Assembly: GCF_001187905.1 (NCBI RefSeq)
Contig: NZ_LGIS01000030.1
Coordinates: forward strand, 248,001 to 312,000
Length of the DNA stretch: 64,000 nucleotides
Direction: 5' to 3'
Source of the DNA: Pantoea sp. RIT-PI-b
GTDB lineage: Bacteria > Pseudomonadota > Gammaproteobacteria > Enterobacterales > Enterobacteriaceae
Below the pieces are notes generated by a model. It saw only the letters and a list, made by a program, of their open reading frames with translations. It was not told the DNA's origin and searched no databases. The first letter of the stretch is position 1. The number at the start of each line of letters is the position of its first letter. Below are positions 45,766 through 53,677 of this stretch, in pieces. A program made the position numbers and the translations under genes.

Positions 45766-47052
45766 TTATTTCAGCAGAAGATTGGCAACGGTGCGCACAC
45801 CCAAACCGGTTGCACCGGCAGACCACTGATCCACCGCGCCTTTGCGGTAGGTGGCAGAGCAGTCAATATGCAGCCAGCCCTGTTGATATTTGCTGACAAA
45901 ATGCGACAGGAACGCGGCCGCGCTGCTGGCTCCGGCAGCATGCGACGGGCTGGCGATGTTATTCAGGTCGGCGAAGTTCGAAGGCAAATGGCTGCGATGG
46001 AATTCGGCCAGCGGCAGGCGCCAGAAAGCTTCGTTTTCACCGGTCGCACTGCCAAGCAGCGATTCCGCCAGCACGTCGTCAAAAGTAAACAGCGCGTGGT
46101 AATCGTTGCCCAGTGCCGTTTTCGCTGCACCCGTTAGCGTTGCTGCATCAATCAGCAGCTCTGGATTCTGCTCGCTGGCATCAATCAGGCCATCAGCCAG
46201 TACCAGACGACCTTCCGCATCGGTATTCATCACTTCAACGGTTTTACCATTGCGATAGCGGATGATGTCGCCCAGACGGAATGCGTTGCCGCTTACCATG
46301 TTGTCTGCGCAGCACAGGAACAGTTTCACGCGCTTATTCAGACCACGCGAAATCGCTAACGCCAGTGCGCCGGTCAACGTTGCCGCGCCGCCCATGTCGG
46401 ACTTCATCGAGTCCATAAAGGCGCTCTGCTTTAGGCTGTAACCGCCGGTATCAAAGGTGATGCCTTTACCGACCAGACACGCATAAACCGGTGCAGCTTC
46501 ATCACCGGTCGGGTTGAAATCGAGCGCCAGCAATACCGGTGCGCGGGTCGAACCACGGCCAACGGTATGGATGCCGGTGTAACCCTGGACGCGCAAATCA
46601 TCACCTTTGGTGATGCGATAGCTCACCGCTTTGCCGCCGACCTCGTTGATCAGATCAACGGCGTTATGCGCCAGCTGCTCCGGACTGAGATCTTCCGCTG
46701 GCAGGTTGATGGTGTCGCGCACCCAATCGATGATCTTCAGACGACGATCAAATTCACTCTGATCGGCTTCACTAAACTCTGGCCACTCGACCTGACGTTT
46801 GCCTTTCGGGCTGCGATAGCCTTGCCAGAATGCCCAGCATTTTTCCAAATCCCAGCCTTCGCCTTGCAGTGCTACGTGACGAATGCCCTGACCGTCCAGC
46901 TTGCGGCCCGCGCGCTGGATGCTCATCAGCGCATCTGCGCCCGTCAGGTGAAGGGTCATGCCACTTTCGTTGCTGCTCAGCAAAGCTTTGTCACCCCAGC
47001 GCGCGTCGGCGGCCTGGGAGCTGAGCGTAATTATCATCGGTTGTGTTGTCAT
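45766..47052 (-). CDS. pepB: Aminopeptidase B (M17 leucyl aminopeptidase family)
   Basis: Broad-specificity cytoplasmic aminopeptidase. The 428 residues show the two-metal site segments GKGITFDTGGYSLK, SDMGGAATLTGAL and MNTDAEGRLVLADGL. CGGAGC precedes the ATG. In E. coli pepB is preceded by iscX at the end of the isc operon; here it lies 62 bp after a shortened iscS, with six genes missing. Confidence 0.96.
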   Translation of the reverse strand: MTTQPMIITLSSQAADARWGDKALLSSNESGMTLHLTGADALMSIQRAGRKLDGQGIRHVALQGEGWDLEKCWAFWQGYRSPKGKRQVEWPEFSEADQSEFDRRLKIIDWVRDTINLPAEDLSPEQLAHNAVDLINEVGGKAVSYRITKGDDLRVQGYTGIHTVGRGSTRAPVLLALDFNPTGDEAAPVYACLVGKGITFDTGGYSLKQSAFMDSMKSDMGGAATLTGALALAISRGLNKRVKLFLCCADNMVSGNAFRLGDIIRYRNGKTVEVMNTDAEGRLVLADGLIDASEQNPELLIDAATLTGAAKTALGNDYHALFTFDDVLAESLLGSATGENEAFWRLPLAEFHRSHLPSNFADLNNIASPSHAAGASSAAAFLSHFVSKYQQGWLHIDCSATYRKGAVDQWSAGATGLGVRTVANLLLK

Positions 47053-47080
47053 CGCGTGGCTCCGTTTGCGTTAGGTGTCA

Positions 47081-47104
47081 CCTTGCGCCAGAACCGGCGC
47101 AAGG
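47081..47104. other. Hairpin at the iscS-pepB junction
   Basis: Perfect 9-bp inverted repeat CCTTGCGCC / GGCGCAAGG with a 6-nt loop AGAACC, occupying most of the 62-bp spacer between iscS and pepB. No T-tract follows on the minus strand, so it is not a typical terminator. It may be a processing element or the scar of the deletion that removed iscU to iscX. Confidence 0.6.
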
Positions 47105-47114
47105 GGTGCATGAA

Positions 47115-48287
47115 TTAGCGGGACGGTGCTGCAGGCGAAACTGCCCGCAGACGCGTCACCGCTTTGTTGACCAGCTCGATAGCGTACTCAATCTCTTCTG
47201 TGCTGGTGAAGCGTCCGAGCGAAAAACGCAGCGAGCTGTGTGCCAGCTCCTGCTCAACGCCCATCGCGCGCAGCACATAAGAGGGTTCGAGACTGGCCGA
47301 GGTACAGGCGGAACCGGATGACAGCGCCAGATCTTTCAGCGCCATGATCAGCGATTCGCCATCGACGTGGGCAAAACTGATATTGAGGATGTTCGGTGCG
47401 CCCTGTTCGAGCGAACCGTTGAGGTTCACATTACCCAGTTTACTGATGCCGCTCCACAGACGCTGGCGCAGCTCAGCCAGACGTGCCATTTCGCCGCTCA
47501 TCTCTTCACGCGCAATGCGATAGGCTTCGCCCATGCCGACAATCTGATGCACCGGCAACGTACCCGACCGCATGCCGCGTTCATGACCGCCACCGTGCAT
47601 CTGCGCATCAATTTGCAGACGCGGTTTACGTCGCACCCACAGCGCGCCAATGCCCTTCGGCCCATACAGCTTGTGTGCCGAGAACGACATCAAATCCACC
47701 GGCAGCTCACTGACGTCAATCGGTAGTTTGCCGACACTTTGGGTGGCATCAACGTGAAACAGGATGTCACGCGCACGGCACAGCGCACCGAGGGCGGCGA
47801 TATCCTGAATCACACCGGTTTCATTATTAACCTGCATCAGCGACACCAGCACCGTATCGTCGCGCAGCGCAGATTCAAGCATCTGCGGCGTGACAATGCC
47901 GTCGCTGCCCGGCTGTAAGAAGGTGACATCAAAGCCCTCATTAGCCAGCTGCAAGCAACTGTCGAGCACCGCTTTGTGTTCGGTCTGGCTGGTAATGATG
48001 TGTTTGCCGCGCGCCTGATGGAATTGTGCCGCACCCTTAATTGCCAGGTTGTCAGCTTCGGTCGCGCCAGAGGTAAAAACGATTTCACGCGGATCGGCAT
48101 TGACCAGCTCAGCAATCTGATTGCGAGCAACATCAACGGCTTCTTCAGCCTGCCAGCCAAAACGGTGGGAACGGGAAGCGGGGTTACCGAAGGTGCCATC
48201 CAGGGTGAGGAACTGCATCATTTTGGTGGCAACACGCGGATCAGCAGGCGTGGTGGCTGCGTAATCCAGGTAAATCGGTAATTTCAT
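47115..48287 (-). CDS. iscS: Cysteine desulfurase IscS with shortened C-terminus
   Basis: PLP enzyme that takes sulfur from cysteine. The 390 residues align closely with E. coli IscS (404) up to the last helix. The PLP Lys in SFSAHKLYGPKG and the sulfur-carrying Cys in SSGSACTSASLEPSY are intact. After ELVNKAVTRLRAVSP it ends A-A-P-S-R, so the C-terminal tail of E. coli IscS (ending in S-I-E-W-A-H-H), which helps bind IscU, is missing. None of the three downstream frames restores it. iscU is not next to it. It probably still feeds TusA and ThiI; this is inferred. Confidence 0.94.
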   Translation of the reverse strand: MKLPIYLDYAATTPADPRVATKMMQFLTLDGTFGNPASRSHRFGWQAEEAVDVARNQIAELVNADPREIVFTSGATEADNLAIKGAAQFHQARGKHIITSQTEHKAVLDSCLQLANEGFDVTFLQPGSDGIVTPQMLESALRDDTVLVSLMQVNNETGVIQDIAALGALCRARDILFHVDATQSVGKLPIDVSELPVDLMSFSAHKLYGPKGIGALWVRRKPRLQIDAQMHGGGHERGMRSGTLPVHQIVGMGEAYRIAREEMSGEMARLAELRQRLWSGISKLGNVNLNGSLEQGAPNILNISFAHVDGESLIMALKDLALSSGSACTSASLEPSYVLRAMGVEQELAHSSLRFSLGRFTSTEEIEYAIELVNKAVTRLRAVSPAAPSR

Positions 48288-48337
48288 TGCGCTAAAACTC
48301 CGTATAAAAAATCATACGTCTTTATAGCACGCTTGGA

Positions 48338-48361
48338 CCTTTCCTACCTTAGCAGGAAAGG
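48338..48361. other. Hairpin in the iscR-iscS spacer
   Basis: Inverted repeat CCTTTCCT / AGGAAAGG with an 8-nt loop, in the 89-nt gap between iscR and iscS. In E. coli a structure in this gap shields iscR mRNA when RyhB targets the iscS leader. Whether that applies here is inference. Confidence 0.5.
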
Positions 48362-48376
48362 CCGAAGTGAGATCAA

Positions 48377-48874
48377 TTACGCGCGAAGATTAACGTTGAT
48401 GGTTTCTTGCACACGATGCTGCTGGAAGCGACGATTATCGACGGTGTTCTGACGATCGGCGACATCAAGGATTTCCTGATTATTGACCAGCTCTGCCAGC
48501 GTGATGTTGTTGAGGAAGTCGCTGATGCGCTCACTCAAATCACGCCACAGCACGTGGGTCAGGCAACGTTCGCCGCCCTGGCAGCCTTCTTTGCCCTGGC
48601 ATTTGGTGGCATCGACAGATTCATCAACCGCGGTGATCACCGCGCCTACGGCGATAGCGCCTGAATCTTTGCCTAACAGATAACCGCCGCCTGGACCACG
48701 TACGCTGGCCACTAAGCCGTGCTTACGCAGACGTGAGAATAACTGCTCCAGATAGGACAGCGAAATGCCCTGACGCTCAGAAATGTCAGCTAGCGGCACC
48801 GGGCCCTCGTGTGAGTGCAGTGCAACGTCCAGCATAGCGGTTACGGCATAACGTCCTTTGGATGTCAGTCTCAT
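48377..48874 (-). CDS. iscR: Fe-S cluster-sensing regulator IscR
   Basis: Rrf2-family repressor/activator that binds a [2Fe-2S] cluster. The start at 48874 (MRLTSKGRYAV) has GAGG nine bases upstream. The 165 residues keep the winged HTH (ISLSYLEQLFSRLRKHGL) and the cluster ligands Cys92, Cys98, Cys104 and His107. It is first in the shortened iscRS operon and preceded by three type-1 IscR sites, so autorepression looks preserved. Confidence 0.97.
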   Translation of the reverse strand: MRLTSKGRYAVTAMLDVALHSHEGPVPLADISERQGISLSYLEQLFSRLRKHGLVASVRGPGGGYLLGKDSGAIAVGAVITAVDESVDATKCQGKEGCQGGERCLTHVLWRDLSERISDFLNNITLAELVNNQEILDVADRQNTVDNRRFQQHRVQETINVNLRA

Positions 48875-48942
48875 AGCATACAACCTCGTAAGCGTCCGTC
48901 CGGTTATCGGCGGGTTATCTGATGAATTGAGGCCAGTCTGAC

Positions 48943-49017
48943 ATTCCCGAGTAAAACGGTCAACTATTTAACCAAGTAATTTACTCAACTATTTAACCAA
49001 CTGTTTCACTCAACTAT
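48943..49017 (-). promoter_or_regulatory. Three tandem IscR type-1 sites at the iscR promoter
   Basis: Three 25-bp units head to tail (48943-48967, 48968-48992, 48993-49017). On the minus strand each starts ATAGTTGA and runs on to ACTCGGG, ACTTGG or CAGTTGG, matching the type-1 consensus (ATASYYGACTRwwwYAGTCRRSTAT). The unit nearest iscR is the best match and contains TTGACC as a likely -35. The distal unit overlaps the last codons and stop of trmJ. Confidence 0.8.
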
Positions 49018-49753
49018 TATCCACATTACCTTTGCGTTTTTCGAACGAGGCCATCATGCCGCGCAGGATATTGAGTTCATCACGTTCCGGGCGCGCGCGG
49101 GTGTATAGACGACGCAGCTTGCTCATCACCTGGCTTGGCGTGCCTTCACGAATAAAGCCGCTGTTCAGCATCATCTGTTCGATGTGCTGATAGAAACGCT
49201 CCAGATCGTCGACCAGTGGATACGGCGACTCCTCAGGCTCCGCAACCGGTGCGGCTTTTTCCTGCGCTTCCAGCCACGCCATGCGCACTTCGTAAGCGAT
49301 GATCTGTACCGCCATCGCCAGATTCAACGAGCTGTACTCCGGATTGGCCTGAATCGCGACATGATAATGACACTTCTGCAGCTCTTCGTTAGTCAGGCCG
49401 ACGCGCTCACGCCCAAAAACCAGGGCAACTGGCGCCTGCTGGCCCTCTTCCACGCTTTTAATGCCGCACTCGCGCGAGTCAAGCATGGGCCACGGCAATG
49501 AACGCGAACGTGCGCTGGTGCCCACGACTAAACTGCAACCGGCAATGGCTTCATCCATGGTATCAACAATGCGCGCATTGCCGATCACATCACTGGCACC
49601 GGCGGCGAGGGAAATAGCCTGTGAATCAGGTTTTACCAGCGGATTGACCAGATAGAGGTTAGTTAAGCCCATGGTTTTCATCGCGCGTGCGACGGAGCCC
49701 ATGTTGCCGGTGTGTGACGTTTCAACCAATACGATTCGGATATTTTGCAGCAT
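49010..49753 (-). CDS. trmJ: tRNA (cytidine/uridine-32-2'-O)-methyltransferase TrmJ
   Basis: SPOUT-class methyltransferase acting on position 32 of several tRNAs. The 247 residues match E. coli. Visible are the N-terminal VLVETSHTGNMGSVARAMKTMG and the knot region ALVFGRERVGLTNEEL ... YSSLNLAMAVQIIAYE. It is divergent from suhB and upstream of iscR. Its final codons (AAT AGT TGA) form part of an IscR site. Confidence 0.96.
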   Translation of the reverse strand: MLQNIRIVLVETSHTGNMGSVARAMKTMGLTNLYLVNPLVKPDSQAISLAAGASDVIGNARIVDTMDEAIAGCSLVVGTSARSRSLPWPMLDSRECGIKSVEEGQQAPVALVFGRERVGLTNEELQKCHYHVAIQANPEYSSLNLAMAVQIIAYEVRMAWLEAQEKAAPVAEPEESPYPLVDDLERFYQHIEQMMLNSGFIREGTPSQVMSKLRRLYTRARPERDELNILRGMMASFEKRKGNVDNS

Positions 49754-49874
49754 AATTAGAGGCGGTCAGGGAAATGATGGCGCGCATCCTAACATAAAAG
49801 TAGGACATTTGCTGAACACGCTGATATACTCCGCGCCGTTTTCCCCGTTCTTTAACATCCAGCGAGAGATACCG

Positions 49875-50678
49875 ATGCATCCGATGCTCAACATCGCCGT
49901 GCGCGCAGCGCGCAAGGCCGGAAATTTAATTGCCAAGAATTACGAAACCCCGGACGCTGTCGAAGCCAGCCAGAAAGGCAGCAACGACTTCGTTACCAAT
50001 GTTGACCGCGACGCAGAACGTCTGATTATCGAAGTAATTCGTAAATCGTACCCGAAACACACCATCATCACCGAAGAAAGCGGTGAACTGGCGGGCGAAG
50101 ATCAAGACATTCAATGGGTAATCGATCCGCTGGATGGTACCACCAACTTCATCAAACGTTTACCTCACTTCTCAGTATCTATCGCTGTGCGCATCAAAGG
50201 CCGCACCGAAGTGGCGGTAGTTTACGATCCAATGCGCAACGAACTCTTCACCGCTGTACGCGGTCAGGGCGCACAGCTTAACGGTTATCGCCTGCGCGGC
50301 AGCACCGCTCGCGATCTGGATGGCACCATTCTGGCGACCGGCTTCCCATTCAAGTTGAAGCAGCATGCAACGCCTTACATCAATATCGTTGGCAAACTGT
50401 TCACCCAGTGTGCAGATTTCCGTCGCACCGGTTCTGCCGCGCTGGATCTGGCTTACACTGCTGCGGGCCGCGTGGATGGTTTCTTTGAAATTGGTCTGAA
50501 GCCGTGGGATTTTGCAGCGGGCGAACTGCTGGTACGTGAAGCGGGCGGCCTGGTGACTGACTTCACCGGCAACCACGGCTACGTCTTGTCAGGTAACATC
50601 GTCGCGGGTAACCCACGCGTGGTTAAAGCGATGCTGGCATCAATGCGTGAAGAATTGAGTGAAGCGCTGAAGCGCTAA
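49875..50678 (+). CDS. suhB: Inositol-1-monophosphatase / NusB-associated factor SuhB
   Basis: Mg2+-dependent phosphatase that also acts in rRNA antitermination in E. coli. The start at 49875 (MHPMLNIAVRAARKAG) matches E. coli; the frame open upstream to 49671 is not coding. The 267 residues have the metal site WVIDPLDGTTNFIKRLPHF, TEESGE, and the C-terminal GLKPWDFAAGELLVREAGG. It is monocistronic with a terminator. Confidence 0.97.
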   Translation: MHPMLNIAVRAARKAGNLIAKNYETPDAVEASQKGSNDFVTNVDRDAERLIIEVIRKSYPKHTIITEESGELAGEDQDIQWVIDPLDGTTNFIKRLPHFSVSIAVRIKGRTEVAVVYDPMRNELFTAVRGQGAQLNGYRLRGSTARDLDGTILATGFPFKLKQHATPYINIVGKLFTQCADFRRTGSAALDLAYTAAGRVDGFFEIGLKPWDFAAGELLVREAGGLVTDFTGNHGYVLSGNIVAGNPRVVKAMLASMREELSEALKR

Positions 50679-50685
50679 AGCAGAA

Positions 50686-50715
50686 AAGGCGGCTGAATCA
50701 GCCGCCTTTTTTTAT
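50686..50715. terminator. Bidirectional terminator after suhB
   Basis: Stem AAAGGCGGCT / AGCCGCCTTT with loop GAATC and a T-run. It also ends the convergent membrane-protein gene. Confidence 0.88.
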
Positions 50716-51728
50716 TACCGACGTTCGTGACTTAATACCTGGCGCGGCTGGGTCTTACGACCAACCCGCCCCAGCAATGCCGCCAACACCGCTTCAATGA
50801 CCAGCATAAAGAAGGTGAACCAGCTGGCTTTCGCCGTCGCAGCTGCTGCTTGCTCAGCAACCTCACGCGCTTTCTGTTCCGCCTGCTGTTTTAACTGCTG
50901 ATATTGTTGTACGGCTTTTTTATAGCTCTCTTCCGTTTGCGTAACGATCTGCTCAACTTCCTGATCGCTTTTACCGGTACGCGCCTTGATAATATTTTTC
51001 AGTGCATCACGATCGGCAGCCTGCAACGTATCGGAATGACGGCTGACAACGCCTTTCAACCAATTAGCCAGATCATCATCCGCATTTTGTGGATTCTGCG
51101 CCGTTTGCTCTGCCTGATTTTGCGCATTATTGGCTTCGTTATTTACATCCTTCTGCAGATTCTCCGGTTGTAATTCCGACTTACCCGTCTGTCGCAGTGT
51201 GGTTTGCAGTTCATTTTTTAAATCGTCCAGATTGATATTACTTTCCTGCAGCTTTTCTTTTGCCATATTGGTAAGGGATGGCGCCGCAGCGGAAATTCCA
51301 TTACCCACAGCATTAACGCCTGCGCCGAGAATATTAAAGGCGCCACCAATAAGGCCAGTAGCTAAGGTAATCGCCAGCCACAATGTCAGGATGGTACTGA
51401 CACCAAACATTAATAATCCGTGCATCGCGCCTTCGCGCTGCGCCAGACGCCCCGCGACGTAACTACCTACGCCCATGGCGATTAGCATACTGACGCCGGT
51501 CCAGATTAATGCGCCGGTCCCCAAATGCTGGAGTGGATTTTGTTCCTGTTGCGGATCGATGGTTGTCGCGCCAATTGCGGTGCCTAATACACCTAATAAA
51601 ATATGGATGATTAGCGCAGCGATGACGCCGGCAAATACTGCGCTCCAGGAAATACGTTTCAACGGTAAACCGACATGAGCTTCATGAACAGTTTCTACGC
51701 CGCCATTATTAAGCCGGGTTTCAGGCAT
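50715..51728 (-). CDS. Unassigned inner-membrane protein with central coiled coil
   Basis: About 337 residues; the ATG at 51728 has GAGGAA at good spacing. Membrane helices lie near the N-terminus (WSAVFAGVIAALIIHILLG, ALIWTGVSMLIAMGVGSYVAG, LLMFGVSTILTLWLAITLAT), and one near the C-terminus (WFTFFMLVIEAVLAALLG). Between them is a long Gln/Asn-rich helical region (about 155-300), with a predicted coiled coil ending EQKAREVAEQAAAATAKA. I do not recognise a named family. It may anchor a periplasmic rod or scaffold. It is monocistronic and absent from this position in E. coli. Confidence 0.75.
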   Translation of the reverse strand: MPETRLNNGGVETVHEAHVGLPLKRISWSAVFAGVIAALIIHILLGVLGTAIGATTIDPQQEQNPLQHLGTGALIWTGVSMLIAMGVGSYVAGRLAQREGAMHGLLMFGVSTILTLWLAITLATGLIGGAFNILGAGVNAVGNGISAAAPSLTNMAKEKLQESNINLDDLKNELQTTLRQTGKSELQPENLQKDVNNEANNAQNQAEQTAQNPQNADDDLANWLKGVVSRHSDTLQAADRDALKNIIKARTGKSDQEVEQIVTQTEESYKKAVQQYQQLKQQAEQKAREVAEQAAAATAKASWFTFFMLVIEAVLAALLGRVGRKTQPRQVLSHERR

Positions 51729-51880
51729 CACATTTTCCTCGCAAAATATTACGATAAATAATTATTGTTACTGAATGGACCAGAAGCCTGACTGGTAATA
51801 ATCAGCGTAGACGGTGAACGCTATTTCCACCAGATAAGCACAGAGGAGATATTTAATTATATGAAGTGAATAACGTTTTA

Positions 51881-51909
51881 AACGCAGCCGATAATGTTAC
51901 CGCTGCGTT
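51881..51909. terminator. Terminator-like hairpin after the zevB-like gene
   Basis: Stem AACGCAGC / GCTGCGTT flanked by TTTAAAACG on the minus side and TATTATTTT on the plus side. It probably ends the zevAB-like operon. Confidence 0.55.
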
Positions 51910-51921
51910 TATTATTTTAGA

Positions 51922-52905
51922 TTATATGAAAGGACGAATTCCGCCCCCGCTACCCGGGGAAGCGCTCTGCCATAATGCAACGCCCGCGATCATTAATAAT
52001 ACACTGCCCAACAGGGCGAGCACGGGCAGCAGTAGTCTGGCAGACGCATGCGTACCGCTGGCTCGCCCTAACTTCATCGCCAATATGCGGGAACGTTGCA
52101 CCAGCAAACCGAGGGCTGAAACGGTCAGTGCGGTACCCACCGCCATGGCGACTGCAGACGCCACGCCCCAGACATAGACCCCAATCACTTTGGCGAACAG
52201 CAGCATCATAATGGCACCGGAACAGGGCCGCAGTCCCATTGAGAACACCACCAGCGCCTGAGTTTTAGCGCTTACCGCCTGGTCCATCTGCTCGGCACTT
52301 GGCATGTGCGCATGGCCACAGCCGCAGTGCTCGTGGTGCTGATGCTGCGGCCGAATAGCGTGAATCTGCATCTTTACTGCAGGTTTCAGTTGCTGGCGCA
52401 GCGATCGCAACGCACGCCACCCGACCCAAACGCCGAGCGCAACAACCAGCAGATAACTGCCCTTCTCCAGCCAGTAGCTGCCGAGATGAAGCTGGCGCGA
52501 CGAAGTTTGTAGTACTACCAGCATTAGCGTCACCAATCCAATCGCTACCCCGCCTTGCAACAAGGCCGCCAGCAGCGTCAGCTTCATACTGGTCTTCAGT
52601 TTCGCCGGATGGGTGGCGAGAAAAGTCGCGATCACCACTTTGCCATGCCCTGGGCCGAGCGCGTGTAGCACGCCGTAGGCCAGGCTAAATAGCATCAGCG
52701 TCACGCCCGCCTGCTGCGGTTGCTCAGCGACCTGCTGTAATAGCTGGGTCATTTCGCGATTGAGGACCTTCTGCCACAGCACGCTTTGCAGCAAAATCTG
52801 CGACCAGTGCTGCCAGAGCAACACTCCCGCCAGCAGCAACAATGCCGCCAGCAGCCACAGCGGCCACAAGCGGCGTGAGCGTGAAGGAATTGAAATCAAT
52901 GACAT
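51922..52905 (-). CDS. NicO-family metal transporter, ZevB-like
   Basis: A 327-residue inner-membrane protein of the nickel/cobalt transporter (RcnA/HoxN-like) fold. The signature HALGPGHGKVVIATFLATHP is in the second helix. A His/Cys-rich cytoplasmic loop (HQHHEHCGCGHAH, about residues 186-198) and SMGLRPCSGAIMMLLFA are also present. It overlaps by 10 bp the DUF1007 gene, which gives the zevA-zevB pair of Haemophilus influenzae, implicated in zinc uptake. Ni/Co efflux is the alternative. The adjacent Zur-like box favours zinc. Confidence 0.78.
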   Translation of the reverse strand: MSLISIPSRSRRLWPLWLLAALLLLAGVLLWQHWSQILLQSVLWQKVLNREMTQLLQQVAEQPQQAGVTLMLFSLAYGVLHALGPGHGKVVIATFLATHPAKLKTSMKLTLLAALLQGGVAIGLVTLMLVVLQTSSRQLHLGSYWLEKGSYLLVVALGVWVGWRALRSLRQQLKPAVKMQIHAIRPQHQHHEHCGCGHAHMPSAEQMDQAVSAKTQALVVFSMGLRPCSGAIMMLLFAKVIGVYVWGVASAVAMAVGTALTVSALGLLVQRSRILAMKLGRASGTHASARLLLPVLALLGSVLLMIAGVALWQSASPGSGGGIRPFI

Positions 52906-53522
52906 GTCAGCATCACCGTTTGCGCGAACTGTTGGCCGAGATCCATATCTTCCGGTGGCGCATCGGCCTTATCCAGCGACAGCGCATATTGCTTTAGGGA
53001 GTCATCGGGTTTCGGTGTGTGGAGATCAATTTGGCAATGGGATTTAACGCTATCGTCCATGGTTAATGCCTGCGGATTATCGTAATACATATCAACGAAA
53101 TAAGTGGGATCAAACGTCTGAATACGATACTGCTTCGCGCTTAGCGACTGCGGTTCGCCAAACGGCACAATAAACTCCAGCACCGCTTTATTACCCTCGC
53201 GCGACAGATGGTACTCTTTCGGCAAATTAAGGAATTTCACCCGGTTTTTGTCCTGCCACACTTCGGTAAAATAGTGCTGGCCCAGCACATTGGCCATCAC
53301 CTGTGCCGCCAGTTTCTTCCACACCACATCGCCCGGTTTAGCCTTTCCCGCGTCGTAAAGCAGGTCAGCGGAGGTGATTTCATCCATGGTCCACACCATT
53401 TTCATGCCACTCAAGCGATCGTTTTCACTGATGAACTGAGTTTTCATATCAATAAAGCTATGTGGATGTGACCAGGCTGCCGTGCTGAACAATAGCGTAA
53501 AGATAATGAGTGCAATTTTCAT
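52896..53522 (-). CDS. DUF1007 periplasmic protein, ZevA-like
   Basis: A 208-residue protein with a Sec signal peptide ending AAWSHPHSFID. The early His-Pro-His motif after cleavage is typical of DUF1007 and could bind metal. Other conserved text is MVWTMDEITSADLLYD and RIQTFDPTYFVDMYYD. It is paired with a NicO-family transporter. No clear ribosome site precedes the ATG; a Zur-like palindrome ends two bases before it, so the transcript leader may be very short. Confidence 0.78.
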   Translation of the reverse strand: MKIALIIFTLLFSTAAWSHPHSFIDMKTQFISENDRLSGMKMVWTMDEITSADLLYDAGKAKPGDVVWKKLAAQVMANVLGQHYFTEVWQDKNRVKFLNLPKEYHLSREGNKAVLEFIVPFGEPQSLSAKQYRIQTFDPTYFVDMYYDNPQALTMDDSVKSHCQIDLHTPKPDDSLKQYALSLDKADAPPEDMDLGQQFAQTVMLTCH

Positions 53523-53523
53523 G

Positions 53524-53538
53524 TGTTATAAAGTAACA
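53524..53538 (-). promoter_or_regulatory. Candidate Zur box at the zevA-like start
   Basis: TGTTATAAAGTAACA matches 13 of 15 positions of the core Zur palindrome TGTTATAATATAACA. It sits immediately upstream of the start codon of the DUF1007 gene. Repression by Zur when zinc is plentiful would follow. Confidence 0.5.
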
Positions 53539-53677
53539 ATTTTAGAGTGAAGTGTGGAGTGGTACAGAAAAATTGTGACCCGCCCTAAAGCTCTGAACAA
53601 AAGTCACGACAAAGAGCAGGGATACCCCAAGGAGTTAGCTATTCTTAGCTGAAAAATGACCTGCGGATAAACCTTTG

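Noticed and set aside
47053..47114. Frameshift hiding the IscS C-terminus
   Set aside because: All three forward frames of the spacer were read and none gives the expected tail, so a single indel does not explain it.
49671..49874. Upstream extension of suhB
   Set aside because: The extension covers the divergent promoter region and trmJ start. The Met at 49875 matches the known SuhB N-terminus.
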